From Mercurialis annua (taxonomy: Eukaryota > Streptophyta > Magnoliopsida > Malpighiales > Euphorbiaceae), in the NCBI RefSeq assembly GCF_937616625.2, contig NC_065571.1, positions 312,501-376,500 of the forward strand: a stretch of DNA of 64,000 bases, given 5' to 3'. The notes under the pieces are model-generated. The model ran no database searches. It saw only the letters and a list, made by a program, of their open reading frames with translations, and was not told the origin of the DNA. Shown piece by piece: positions 11,856-23,735 of the stretch. How positions within the stretch are numbered: the first letter of the stretch is position 1; every line of letters starts with the position of its first letter. The position numbers and the translations under genes are program-made.

Positions 11856-12568
11856 TGTTGGAATATGTCTAGAATTCTATTTTTTTTACTGTGGTAGAAT
11901 CTAATTACGTTAGTAGTTAGTGGTTAGTAGTTAAACTTTCATTTTTAATTCGGCCTTAAACACTGGCCCTACTGAGACTCGAAACCGAGATCTCAGGAAT
12001 GCACTGGAGCGCCTTAACCACTTGAGCTAGGTGCACTGGCCTAGAATTCTATTGAACAATTAGGAACATATAATCCAATTTGGATTAGTACTCCTAATAC
12101 TACAAATAGATTATTTACTCACTATACATAGCCTACCTTATTCACCTTTTAGAGTACACCAAAACCGAACACACAATGTAGACATTGATGTGAATAAGGG
12201 AAAAAGGGGGTGTGTGGGGTGTGAGGAATAAAAATTAATTCTAACCCTTTCGTGTTACTTCTTGTAGAAAGTTAAACACTTTGTGGATTTTTCTTTTAAG
12301 GGCATATTTACTAGAGATGTTCTCTATTTGGTGATTCTCCACCAATTTTGTACTCCTTTTAATGATTAGTGGATGGGTCGATTCTTTCGCCCGTGGATGT
12401 ACGTTTAATGTCGAACCACGTAAATCTCTTATGTTATTTATTAATTTGTTATATTATTGTTTGTTGATTAAATCCATAATTAAATACCTACCTAATGGTT
12501 TCGATTCCGCTCATGAACCGGTCAAGACAATTGGTACTAAAGATTCAACAATCACCATCAATGTTACA
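11856..12568 (+). repeat. 5' LTR of copia element (with nested SINE)
   Basis: It starts TGTTGGAATATG and ends ATCAATGTTACA. Relative to the 3' LTR it carries the SINE at 11881-12040 and lacks about 60 bp near the start. The rest aligns well by eye. Confidence 0.8.
11881..12040 (-). mobile_element. tRNA-derived SINE nested in copia 5' LTR
   Basis: Read on the minus strand, the element begins GCCAGTGCACCTAGCTCAAG, with an A box (TAGCTCAAGTGG) and a B box (GGTTTCGAGTC), the internal RNA polymerase III promoter of tRNA-like SINEs. It ends in an A-rich tail, seen as TTTTTTT on + at 11881. Direct repeats CTAGAATTCTAT flank it at 11869-11880 and 12041-12052, a 12-bp target duplication. It is absent from the 3' LTR, so it inserted after the copia element. 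Confidence 0.88.
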
Positions 12569-13821
12569 ACAATTAGTATCAGATTCAATTTGGTTTTCAG
12601 ATTTAATTTTGGATTATGATTACTATGGCAAAATTATTATTTGGAGGATTTCGCAAGGCACAATTACTTGACACAGAGAAGATTATTTAGAGATAAAGAA
12701 GACACTAGTTTAAAGTGCCGAAAATCGTTGATTCGGATTGAAGATAGACTTGGGTATGGAAATTCTTAAGGAGATTTTTGTGATGAAGATGAATATGCTA
12801 CTTTAAACTACAAAGAAGAAAGGTATGACTTTTGAGGATTTTATAGAGTTTTTGTAAGATGAATAATTAAGATAATCTTTTTATACTCTCATGGAACTCT
12901 ATAAGTAATTTGAATCTAATGATTGCTTTTAAGAGCTTTTTGAATGAAGAGTTTGTTTGGGTATAGTCAGATTTTGATAAAATCATGACATTGTAAAAGA
13001 GAGTTTGTTTTGAATAAATAGCAATCTTAGACACAAGATGGATTACAATATTTGTAATTTGAAACGACATCACTATTACATCATTCATAAGTCAATTTGT
13101 TTGGAGATAATTAAATAAGGACCGAGTGCTAGCAGTTCTTCAGGCAAAATGGGCTAGAGAACCGATATAGACTTAAATTGCAAGCATAATTATTTTTTGA
13201 TCTGAAATTTATGCAGATTCAGGTTGTTCATATCACATGTGTCCCAATTTTGATTGGTTTTCTGACTACAACTGAGTTGATAATGGAGTGTAGTTATGGG
13301 CAACAATCAATACATGCAGAATTTTGGATATTGGTTCAGTCAATGGAAAGATGCATATTGAAACGGTTTGAACAATAATGAATGTTCAAATGCACATGTT
13401 TTGTATCTCAGTATATAAAACTACGAGTTTAATGGATTATTTTGCGATGAAGTGAGATTGGATGCTACACTTTTAATGTATGCTCATTGGGTTGGTCGAC
13501 TTTTGAAGATTAAGGGATATGCTACGACCTCAACATTTGTTTTTTGATTAATCGTTATAGGCTATATTAAGGATATTTGTTTCTGATATCAATTTTAAGA
13601 CCAACAAAATTCGAAACTTCGCGAAATTTTGGTTGATACACCCGAAGATAGTAAATCTTCAAGTCATTTTGGTTCCAGTAAGTTCAAGACGTTCTTGAAG
13701 TTTGTATGGTCCTCCTCAAAGAACCTCTTAATTTGAAATAAGTTCAGTTTGGACTTAAATGGAGAAAGTGGAGCACAGCTGTAATCATAATTTAATGGAG
13801 AATTCAAGTTAAGATGGAAAT

Positions 13822-14435
13822 TGTTGAAATATGCTTAAAATTCTAATTTTAAATTGTATTAAGATTTTAATTTGTGAAGTATTTGGGAGATGGATAGCTT
13901 TGTTGTCATTGACCAATTAGGAAAATATAATTTAATTTGGATTAGTACTCCTGATGCTACAAATAGATTATCTACTCACTATATATAGTCTACCTTATTC
14001 ACCTTTTAGAGTACACCAAAACCGAACACAAAATGTAGACATCGATGTGAATAAGGAAAAAAGGGGGCGTGTGGTGTGAGGAATAAAAGTTAATTCTAAC
14101 CCTTTCGGGTTACTTCTTGTAAAGAGTTAAACATTTTGTGGGTGTTTTTTCTAAGGGCATATTTACTAGAGATGTTCTCTATTTGGTGATTCTCCAGCAA
14201 TTTTGTACTCCTTTTAATGATTAGTGGATGCCTCGATTCTTTCGCCCGTGGATATACGCTGAATGCCGAACCATTTAAATTTCTTGTGTTATTTATTAAT
14301 TTGCTATATTATTATTTGTTGATTAAATCCATAATAAAATAATCGAATGGTTTCGATTCCGCTGTACATATCAATCCGGTCACGAACTGGTCAAGACAAT
14401 TGGTACTCAACATTAAACAATTAATATCAATGTCA
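13822..14435 (+). repeat. 3' LTR of copia element
   Basis: It starts TGTTGAAATATG and ends ATCAATGTCA. It aligns by eye with the 5' LTR over most of its length, with many substitutions, so the insertion is old. Confidence 0.8.
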
Positions 14436-14520
14436 GAGCAAATTTTTTTTATCAACATATTCAAATTGGACTTATCATTAAATGGGCTATCAAGTTATAT
14501 GACACATTATTAAAAATTAA

Positions 14521-14709
14521 CACCAATGGAGGTTGGTTCAAATGATAAGCGGTTTGGTATCGTTTAAGTAAGGTCTTGAGTTCGAGTCTTGTGAATGCAG
14601 AAAATCCCCACTGAAAGACTCACCCACCATGCCAGGTGCGCGATGCGGGTCGGATCCGGATTAGTCAGGGCCAAACTCTGAAAACCGGATGAACTAACTA
14701 AAAAAAAAT
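14521..14709 (+). mobile_element. tRNA-like SINE, second family
   Basis: A B-box-like GAGTTCGAGTC (near 14579) and a weaker A box (TGGTTCAAATG) sit at usual spacing. They are followed by a GC-richer body with GGATCCGGATTAGTCAGGGC and an A-rich tail (ACTAAAAAAAAATAAAAA). Flanks TAAAAATTAA and TAAAAATTTAA could be an imperfect target duplication. No similarity by eye to the SINE at 11881. Confidence 0.65.
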
Positions 14710-15756
14710 AAAAATTTAAGAAGGTTAGAACAAACTGATGACAGTTACATTATTAAATAACATTAGCGAAATTTACCCCAATCAAACAAACAAAACAACT
14801 ATACTCTTTTCTTTCTTTATGTATCATTTTATCTCATTTCATTTCATTCCAATAGTATTACCATGAGACATCATTTAATGTTACAATTTGACTCTCTCTC
14901 TAATTTTTTTCTTTTACACTTCATTTTCATTATTGTACTTGCTCTCCATTTGCTTCTATAATTATGAAACTTCATATCTTCCAAATCTCTATTTATTCTA
15001 AAGTAAGAATCCGAATATGTGTATGTATATGCATGTAATTCAAATATAACTGTTTTTGAAAGATAAAATTAAACTTATATTAAAAATAATGCAAGTTAGT
15101 AACTAATCAATTTATTATATTATTTTATAGGAAGGATCCATCCGTCTGTGCTGAATCTTAAATTTTAGGTTCAATGTCTTTAAATACCAATACGTTATAG
15201 GTGGGATCAATTCTAACTAATGCTTTTAAAATAACATCATTTAATCTGATTTTATATTGTTTTGTCAATTATATTCGATTTTAAAAGAATTTCAAATGTT
15301 GTCACATGTCAGTTATATCAATACCGGCTCATCATATAGTGTATTCACAAATATTGACATGTCGCTTAAAAATCGAATCAAACCATTTGTGATTCTTAAC
15401 CTAAAAATAAAAATGCCAACTAATGTTTAGGTGATTAATGGTTGGGTTTGATTTTTAGGTGACATGCCAATATTTGTAATTAAAATGTGTTGACTCAATT
15501 GTGGCATGACTGACATGTGGTAAACTTTAAAAATATTTTTTAAAAATGGGCATAATTGACACAACAAATACAAAACGGTTTTATTAATGCGGTTTTAAAA
15601 GTATTGATAAGAATTGAATTTACTCGTAAAGTGTTGGTTTTCTATGAAAAGTATTGGTATTCTAAGACAATAAACCTGAGCTTTAAATAAGATTTTTCTT
15701 TTTCAATAATAAATACAATTACAATTTTAGCTAAATTACAACTACAATTTTATTTT
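14710..15756. other. Intergenic, no gene seen
   Basis: AT-rich. Short related phrases recur (for example GACATGTC/GACATGCC near 15357 and 15461), possibly a decayed inverted repeat. No gene is supported. Confidence 0.4.
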
Positions 15757-16138
15757 GGCCTAATAGTAAAAAAAATCCAAATCTTTACGATTTGTTATAA
15801 TTATATCCAAACCTTTTAATTTTTGCAATAATATCCAAATTGCATTCTTTTGTTGGAATAATATTCAAATTGCATTTTTTGTAGCACTAATAGTCAAATT
15901 GATGACTAAACTTTTTATTTTTAATTAAAATATTAGACTATTATTATGTTTTGATGTATAATAATATAGTAAAAGTCTCAAAAAAATAGCAAAAAACTCA
16001 AAAAAAAATCACATAAAAAATGCAATTTGGATATTATTGCAACAAAATAATGAAATTTGGATATCACTGCAAAATTTTAAAGATTTAAATATAATTGCAA
16101 CAAGTCGTAAAAGTTTGAATTTCTTTTGCCATTAAGCC
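15757..16138. mobile_element. Mutator-type MITE with 9-bp TSD (382 bp)
   Basis: It starts GGCCTAATAGTAAAAAAAAT and ends with the inverted counterpart (... TTTTGCCATTAAGCC). The inverted similarity continues for more than 100 bp through TATCCAAATTGCA phrases. The flanks 15748-15756 and 16139-16147 are both TTTTATTTT, a 9-bp duplication. Non-coding. Confidence 0.85.
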
Positions 16139-16518
16139 TTTTATTTTCTCTAACACATCCCGCAAATTGTACGTAAGTATGAAAAACTATTCAATCACAT
16201 TATACCTATTGATTATATTTTCTATAATTATGATCAAATTGATAAAAATATTTCTAAAAGGTAATATTGCTGGTCTGGTCAATCAATATCATGAATCTTA
16301 CTAATTATCTAACAGGCACATTAAAACATTAAAAGATGAAGAGTCTAATTAATAAAAATAAAATATAATTTAATATTATGATGAGTTAGTCATATTAAAA
16401 AATTATTAATTTTTCTATAATAGTATAATTATTCTAATGATCACAAACAATTTTTTATCAGATACATGTAACTTTATAAAATATTATGATTTTTTTTCAT
16501 CAATTATGGATTAATTTA

Positions 16519-16835
16519 GGATTAATTACATATAAAATCACCACCTTTACATGAATTTTCAAAAATAACTCGACTTTTAAAACGTGTCAATTCAGGGCAC
16601 CATCTTTCATTTCTTTTCAAAAATAACATCGGCAATTTTTAGTGGCATTTTTACTAACGTGGCAGGACACGTTGGCAGACCCATCGGTGTCCAGATCAGC
16701 GAAATTTTATCTAAAAATGTGCTCATGTTGTTTTTGAAAAGAAATGAAAGGTGATGCCCTGAATTGACACGTTTTAAAAGTCGAGTTATTTTTGAAAAAT
16801 CGTGTAAATGTGGTGTTTTTATATGTAATTAACCC
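16519..16835. mobile_element. Mutator-type MITE with 9-bp TSD (317 bp)
   Basis: A near-complete palindrome with arms of about 115 bp. The left arm starts GGATTAATTACATATAAAA and the right arm ends TTATATGTAATTAACCC. Both arms hold AACTCGACTTTTAAAACGTG. Flanks 16510-16518 and 16836-16844 are both ATTAATTTA. Such a palindrome could give a long hairpin RNA if transcribed. Confidence 0.88.
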
Positions 16836-17059
16836 ATTAATTTATCATATAAATAAGTTAAAATACTAAAAAGTATTTTACAATTTATTTTTTTATTTAT
16901 TATTTAGATATGATTGTTACGACTCACAAAAAAACTATTTCTGTCAATTTACTCATACTTATAGATGAAATTATTTCGATTTTAATTAATCTAATGAGAT
17001 TATCAAATATGACATTTGAAGCCTTCCGAATATGAAGACTTTGATATACAATATCAAAT

Positions 17060-17420
17060 TATCATCCAAAAATATTCCATCTTTTTTAATTTTTTTGTTT
17101 ATACCCCTACTTTTTAAATTTTTTAAAATTAGTCCTTTTTAAAATTTCAGTTTCAATTATGGTCATTTGTTTAAATTAAAGTGAAAAAAAATACAAATAA
17201 GTCTATAAAATTATTTCATATTGTTTAAATTTGCATTTTATTATAAAAGATTTTAAATTTGAGACAATATAAAAGATATATTTGAACCTTTTTCCTCTCC
17301 AATTTAAACAAATTTTTATAATTGAAACTGAAAATTAAAAAATGAGATAAAATTGAGAATTTTAAAAAGTGGGACCATAAATGAAAACAATTAAAAAGTA
17401 CGCTAATTCTGGATGATTGA
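17060..17420. repeat. Long inverted repeat, probable MITE
   Basis: The left arm from about 17060 (ATCATCCAAAAAT) and the right arm ending near 17420 (TTCTGGATGAT) are inverted copies with mismatches. Both arms share CAGTTTCAATTAT. I could not find a clear target duplication, so the class is open. Confidence 0.55.
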
Positions 17421-18534
17421 ACTTTTTTTTCATATTTAGAGCACAATTATATGCATTCTTTGTTTTACTCCTACTTATTAATTGCATTAAGGATGTTGTT
17501 TGACATTAAGGATGTTGTAAAAAAATGAAGATTGAGAATAAGTACTTGAATGTTAGGCATCATGGCTTTGTACAGTTTGCAGTGATGAAGTTTGTGTTGG
17601 AACTTGGTTCCAATAATGATGTGCCATCATCATTGAAATAATGCATATACATGAAATTATATGAATGTTTGGAAAAAGAGTTGCCAAACATTATGGAAGT
17701 CAATTTTAATTCCTTCATCTTGTATGGCTATCTACCTTTAGGTTTCAGTTGGAAAGCCATGCAGTGCTTTTCTTCAACATTTATCACTTAATCAGTGCAA
17801 CTTTTTCCTGTCTTACTAGTCAATTATATGTATGTATATTGGCCAGTTAAAATGGAAATATCCATAGAGTTTGTAAGATGCAAAACAATTAGTAATAATC
17901 CTAACTGCTCTATTTGTGATCATATTTCTTCTTCACTAAGATGATAGTTGCCTCTTCAGTTTGGATTTGTGTTCTTGCTAAGATGATAGTAAAATGTTCA
18001 ATGGATGTATTTAGTTCAGTATACTGCTCACAAACGTCTTTGATATCTTAGGAAGAGTCACAATAAAAGAGTTTTTGAGCACCAAGAAACCAACATTATG
18101 CTGCGCTAGAACTGATTTTGTATATAAATGTTACCATTCATCTTTTTCTTACTCGAATATTGATTTCTTTAGAAATCCGCACTATATTTTACTCTCTTCA
18201 ACTTTTCTTCATTTTTTAGAGTCGTAGTCTTAATTGTGTGTAAGCTTTTGAGTCTTGGAATTTTGTCACTTCTTATGGCATTTTAATTTACAATTATTCA
18301 TAAAACAATTAATGCTACAACGTTTATATTTAAATGGTGAAAATAATTTTGTCTATCCACAACAAAGAAACAAACTAGAAATATAATCTTAAAAAATAAA
18401 TTAACAAACCGATTTATTGATTTTATAAATTTTAATAATTAAATAAACAGTAAATAAAAACAAATGATATAATCAATAGAAATAAAATATATTTCTATCC
18501 TTTGATTTATTTTTATGTTAAATTAATACATCTA
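17421..18534. other. Intergenic with an unexplained coding-like patch
   Basis: From 17525 a short frame begins MKIENKYLNVRHHGF and is followed, after one stop, by more open frame to about 17790. Codon use looks less AT-random than its surroundings. I recognise no family; it may be a gene fragment. The rest is AT-rich with no supported feature. Confidence 0.3.
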
Positions 18535-18959
18535 TCTATACTATATATAAAAGCACGGATGGAGGGGGGGACAGACAAATTTACTGAATAATCCTTTTCA
18601 GTTTACTACTAAATAAAAAATTTATAGTCATTAACTAATTAGTTATTTAATTAATTACTATTGTAATTAAAATCCTAATTAGAATAGGTAGCTAAATTAT
18701 CTCCAATTTAATTTTTAGTATGTAAAAAATAACTAAATTGTCTCCAAATTAATAGGAATATCTATCTTTTAGTTTGATTGAACTACAAAATTAAAATACT
18801 GTATTTGGTCAATATATTATTATTTAAATTTCTATCTTATATTTTTTAAAATATTATTAATAAAATTAAATTATTACTTTTACTATTAATTATAAATAAA
18901 ATATGTTCATTGGGGAGTTACGTTACGAGCCACGTGCATAGCACGTAATGCGAAACTAG
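18535..18959 (+). mobile_element. Non-autonomous Helitron, 425 bp
   Basis: The 5' end is TCTATACTATATATAAAAGC, a common plant Helitron start. The 3' end is CTAG, preceded by a perfect 6-bp hairpin (ACGTGC-ATA-GCACGT, 18932-18946) about 9 bases upstream. It lies between A (18534) and T (18960), as expected for Helitron insertion, with no target duplication. No Rep/helicase coding. Confidence 0.88.
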
Positions 18960-19024
18960 TTACTTAAAAAGGTTCATAAAGTTATGAAAATTATCTATGT
19001 AATTTAATAAAAATTTATATAGTT

Positions 19025-19131
19025 CTTTTTGTAATCTAGGAGGGGGAGTGGCTGTGAGAAAATTGAACTCATGACTTAACATTTTACTATCCGGCGCTTA
19101 TAACACTTAAATTATAGCTCATTGATAGAAT
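19025..19131 (-). mobile_element. Short tRNA-like SINE, degraded
   Basis: On the minus strand an A-box-like TGAGCTATAATTTAAGTG and a B-box-like GAGTTCAATTTTC are spaced as in tRNA. Flanks TTTATATAGTT occur at 19014-19024 and 19132-19142, an 11-bp duplication. Only about 107 bp, so probably truncated or an old insertion. Confidence 0.65.
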
Positions 19132-19142
19132 TTTATATAGTT

Positions 19143-22049
19143 ATTATTAAAATAAAATTATTATTATAAAAAAGTTATAATTAATTTTCTCCAAATATTA
19201 ATTGATGTGTCAAAGAATAATTTAAGATACCGAATTAATTTCATATATGGAGCAAAAAAGAGTATAAATAATTTTTCTATCTAATTTGTAAGTCTTATAA
19301 TTTATAATTTTACTATTATAGGTGATTTTACTTATAAATTAGGGTATTATACGTGAATTTGGATTATTTATAAATAATTCAAAATATTCCAAAATAAGTT
19401 TAAATGAATCTCATACGCAAAATAATCTATTTTTATATGATATTAATTTATTTTACATTTTTAAATTTAAATATTTATTATTCTATTTGATTTAATTCCA
19501 AGTCTAAATAATTAAATACATTAATATCATAATATTTTTAATAATTATTCATTATTATATATTAAATTTTAATTTATTCGAGTCAAATTATATAATTTTG
19601 ATTTGTTTAAAATTGGAATTAAACTTGATGATGTTTATCAATTTATAAAAAAATATTTTTATTTATTTATTTGGTGTTATCTTTTTTACAAGATCAATAA
19701 AATCTATTGTACAAAAAATAAAAAATAATAGAGAGAGAAAGTTAGAGAGAAGTGAAGACTATACGTGGAATTTAAATTTAAATTATTTTATTTTAATCAT
19801 TAAATTTTAATTTTAATTTGGTGAGATTTTTTGGTGAAAAATACATATACAGCGATAGAATTTTATTTATTTTTACCTAAAAACTTATCATGCATATATA
19901 AATTAGCCTCAAAATATATTGTTGAAAGAAATAATTCATTTACAAGATATTAAATAAAAAAATAATTAAAAATAAATTATCATGTGGCATAATAAATAAA
20001 AACAGATTGACATGTATATTTTTACCCGCTGTATAAAATTAAAGTTCAGTAACCAAAATAATATTTAAAAACCCTAGCCGCCTTCTTTTCTCTTTCTTTC
20101 TTAATTGAGTTTGTTTGGAATCGTCGTTTCCTTTATCACAGATGATAAGCCTTTTTTTTAATTTTAGACAGCGTGATTTTTTATATTTATAATTTTGATT
20201 ATTTTGTCAATTATTTTCTTAAAATGTAGTTTGGACATTTTTATTCGTCAATTTGACAAATTAAGGAAAATATATCCGAACCCCAAATTATACATATTTA
20301 TTTCAATAAATTTTTGTTTATATAAATAATTATTTTATATAATTAATCTTTAATTTCAACTTTTTGGGATTTTGTATGGTTTAAAATGAGAATTATGTGT
20401 CCAAGAGTAGGTTTAAATTTGAAATTGGATATAATTGTTCTAATTTATAAAATTAATGAATTAAAATGTTTAATTACAATTTATGAATATTTGATAAAAT
20501 GATAAAAAAAACTTGTAGATATAAAGAATCACTTTCCCTTTCCCTTAATTTTATATTCAAATGAATGTTTCAATCAACTAACATGTGGTTTGTCTTTCCC
20601 TTTTGGGAGTTTTAATTTGTTTTTCTTCTTTTTTGTAGGAGGCTTTTTCATCTTTTTATAAGAATTTATTTTATATTTCTATGGCAAAATCCACGTTTAT
20701 TTCAAAAGAAGACATTATTAAATCTGATCAAAACTTGAGAATTGTCTAATGTATTGGTCGTATATTAAGTCAATGGAATAAAAAAATCGAAAACATTATA
20801 TTCTTGTTTTTGTTAGTTGAAGATTACAAGTTCTATATTTTTTTTGATGAATAAATTGTATATTTTTAATTGATGAATATTAGAGTAACATGTATTATAA
20901 GATCAACAAATCAAGATGCTCTTGTTAAGATGTATATCTTGTTTTTCCTTGTCTAAGCGTTGTACCGAAATTGTTTATTTTAATGATATTATTATTATTT
21001 TAATGTCAAATAAAAAATTTAATGATTAAAATAAAACAAATTAATATTTTATCATCGAATTAAAACAAAGTCTGATAGTTTAAGCATCCTTAAAAGCAAT
21101 TACACCTAGTTTAATATAGGCAAGTTTGACAAGTCTTAATCTAATACTATATAATTCATGGATTTTTATAAAAAAAAAAGGTTAAATACATGTCATGCTT
21201 AAGCATGCAATCTCACTTGCTATATATATTACTATATATGTCACCTAATTAATGTTCAATATGCTGGTAACTAGCCAGCAAGCTTGTATGGATTTTTTTC
21301 CGATTGGGGTTGCATATATGGCTTCTAGCTAGGCCTTGAACACCAAGATTTTTTATCTTAATTATGTTATTTTAATTATGTTCATCTACCTCTTACGTGG
21401 GGGTACTAAATCAGCATAATGAACTTGGTCTCTCTTTTTCTTAATAGTCATCAGAGTGATAACTTTTTATTTTCTCATTTTTTGTCATTAAACCAAGTGG
21501 TTATTTTTATGTTTTAAATTAAGTTACAGTTAACCTAACAAAAACTGCATGCCAATAACAATAACTATAAGTTTCACAATATTTAAAAAAACATTAAAAA
21601 AACAAAAATATATTTAAAGTGACATTCTCTCCTATGATGAATTTTATTTCTGTCTCAAAATCAATATTAGAGAAACATTAATTATTATAAGTGTAAAAGA
21701 CAAAAACTTAGTATTAATTTGTTGAACCAGAAGCTTTTTCAGTTGGCAATATCTAAGAGACTGACAAGAGATCTAGCTAGGCAAACGCACTTGATGGATA
21801 TAGAGTGCATATTTTATATATATAAATCTTGAGCAGATTAAATAAACTGATTGCAGAAAATTAATTACATTCCAAAAGTAGTAGAAATTAATACATTGTT
21901 TCTACATGGGATTATAGCATGAACACCTTTGGTACAATAAAATCTAAAAGATTTTGCCGTTTATAGTATTTGATCATGACCTGGTGCAGCAATCTAAATA
22001 TAAGCTTCCAACTTAAGAAATGCAATTTAGCTTAAATAATTACTCTAAT
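19143..22049. other. AT-rich intergenic, no gene seen
   Basis: Very AT-rich. Near 20070 the phrase AAACCCTAGCCGCC resembles leaders of plant housekeeping genes but no ORF follows. Near 21260 there is a small hairpin-like TGCTGGTAACTAGCCAGCA. The last ~300 bp should hold the 3' region of the zinc-finger gene. No transposon with clear ends was found. Confidence 0.45.
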
Positions 22050-22595
22050 CTAAGAGTGACCTAATCGAAGTTCCAAATCCAGTTCATCTTTGGAATCACT
22101 AAGAAGGCCAATCTCCAAATCTAACCTTAAAATCTCAGCTTTCTTCAACAACTTATTGCACCCATCTTCTTGTGAAACCCCATCAAATTCTCCACCATCA
22201 AGACAAGATTTTCTGGTTTTTGATTTTGTTAAATCAGAGGTTTTGGGGCTTAAAGGTTCATAAAATGGGTTAGAAGCAAAAGATGGTGAAGATAAAGCAG
22301 AAAGAGGAGCCGAAGAAGAGTTATTAACATTAGGGTTAGGGTTCATGCTAAGGTTAAGAATGGAGCACTGACCATCTTTGGGAAGTGGTGGCGGTGACTG
22401 TCTTAACCTGGCTCTGTCTCTTCTATGAACATTCATGTGACCCCCAAGTGCTTGTGCAGATCTGAATTCTCTTTTGCAAAAACTACACGTGTATGATCTT
22501 GGTGGCCATGAAAATCCACCTACATAATCTTCTCCACAACTCTGGGAACTACTCTTGTAGTTCCATGAATATTTTATCTGCTTGCTCTTCTCCAT
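22050..22595 (-). CDS. SUPERMAN-like single C2H2 zinc-finger repressor (ZFP10/ZFP11/RABBIT EARS type)
   Basis: Nuclear transcriptional repressor of plant organ and trichome development families. Single exon, 181 residues. One zinc finger with Cys37, Cys40, His53 and His57 and the plant-specific QALGGH helix (48-53), in the SUPERMAN-clade context [20 protein letters not shown]. The C-terminus [10 protein letters not shown] (172-181) is a classic EAR repression motif; a second LxLxI-like patch precedes it (about 159-165). The middle is Ser/Pro/Asn-rich and unstructured. The ATG at 22595 is the first one after a TC-rich leader, and a TATA box lies at 22734-22727. ZFP10/ZFP11 of Arabidopsis are the nearest I can recall, but the orthologue within the clade is not settled. 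Confidence 0.93.
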   Translation of the reverse strand: MEKSKQIKYSWNYKSSSQSCGEDYVGGFSWPPRSYTCSFCKREFRSAQALGGHMNVHRRDRARLRQSPPPLPKDGQCSILNLSMNPNPNVNNSSSAPLSALSSPSFASNPFYEPLSPKTSDLTKSKTRKSCLDGGEFDGVSQEDGCNKLLKKAEILRLDLEIGLLSDSKDELDLELRLGHS

Positions 22596-22726
22596 GGTTA
22601 TTTATTAAGACCAAGAATTACATATATATAAAAAAACTTGGCAGATAAATAAGAAAACAAACAGATAAAGAGATGAGATAGAGAGAGAGAAGTGTTGTGA
22701 TGGTGATATAGAGTTGGGTTTTAGGG

Positions 22727-22734
22727 TTTTTATA
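22727..22734 (-). promoter_or_regulatory. TATA box of the SUPERMAN-like gene
   Basis: TATAAAAA on the minus strand, 132 bases before the ATG, which implies a leader of roughly 100 bases containing a CTCTCTCT tract. Confidence 0.65.
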
Positions 22735-22759
22735 GGAAGAGGGAGAGTAACTATTAAAT

Positions 22760-22990
22760 GCTTTTATAATTTAAACTGAACCAACCCAATTAACCAAATG
22801 AATAATTGTAAAAATTCAAAACCAAAATTTTTCATAAATAAAAAATGAACTAATATGACTAACCAAAAACTGAAACCGCATTAAATGAAATTTTAAAAAA
22901 TTAAAACTAATTTTTTTATACCGGACCAAATTAACTGAAATAGATCGATTCGATTAATTTAGTTTCGGATAATATTTGCTCACCCCCTTG
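22760..22990. repeat. Degenerate AACCGAA-type repeat, copy 1
   Basis: Low-complexity variations of AACCAAAT/AACCGAA with an end resembling TTTGCTCACCCCCTT. It matches the ends of copies near 23433, 25731 and 55689. Such sequences are often internal parts of non-autonomous hAT-like elements; here the left end is not clear. Confidence 0.45.
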
Positions 22991-23432
22991 TTTTGATGAC
23001 ATGTTTAAGGTTACAAAATAAAGGTTCATCAAATTCTGAAACAGAAGCTGAAAAGTAATCCCATTAGGCCATTACCAAAATACTGTAAATGTTTTAGTGA
23101 CTACTTGCTATAAATAGGAAGTTGGGTCTTTTTGCCAAATCTAGCTGACTTTTGTTTAATGTATTGGCACTTCTCTTTAAATTGTTTCCCAATTGTACTT
23201 TATCATGTTTCTGTGACAATTATAAATAAGTTAAAACAAAATAATAAGACTTCAGTGATGATGAGTTGTGGTCACAGTTCAATCAGCTTGATGACTTGTC
23301 TGGGTATAGCTGGTTAATAATTTAGGATTCTCAGATTATAAGATAATATACTTGATTTTAATCAATCTGTCCTTGGCGCCATTGAATCAAGCTTACATAT
23401 AGCTTAATTTTTCACTTCTAAAATTAACATTA

Positions 23433-23735
23433 ATGTTTAGGAGTTTGTAAATATAGAACCAAACCAAATAACCGAACTAAATTAACAAATTCTGTTTTAT
23501 TCTGATTGGTTTGATAACACAAAAACAATAAAATTCTAGTTTGATTTGGTTTTTCAACATAAAAATTCATAGCTTAAGTTTTAGTACAAACTAAAAATTG
23601 AAAAGGTAATCAATCTGGCTATTTCCGTTCGATTCGGTCTGAATTTTTATTATTTAAAAATCTAATTCAGTTTGAATTGAAAAAATGTACAAAAAAAAAA
23701 TTTAGTTTGTTCGGATTGAATGGAATGAACACCTT
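23433..23735. repeat. Degenerate AACCGAA-type repeat, copy 2
   Basis: It starts near TTAGGAGTTTGTAAATATAG, runs through AACCAAACCAAATAACCGAA phrases and ends near GAATGAACACCTTTA. The ends are loosely inverted (AGGNGTNTGNA versus TGAACACCT), as in hAT-type MITEs. No target duplication was confirmed. Confidence 0.5.

Larger units (their letters stand above)
11856..14435 (+). mobile_element. Decayed, internally deleted Ty1/copia LTR retrotransposon
   Basis: Two related direct repeats act as LTRs: 11856-12568 (which includes a nested SINE) and 13822-14435. Both begin TGTTG and share long stretches, for example around the ATTTGGATTAGTACTCCT block, near 12082 and 13938. A primer-binding-like AGTATCAGA (cf. 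TGGTATCAGAGC) follows the left LTR near 12575. A weak polypurine-like tract precedes 13822. The interior of about 1.25 kb is full of stops but still encodes the copia protease/gag-pre-integrase signature DSGCSYHMCPN near 13216. I found no integrase or reverse transcriptase, so most of pol is deleted. No convincing 5-bp TSD was seen. Confidence 0.85.
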
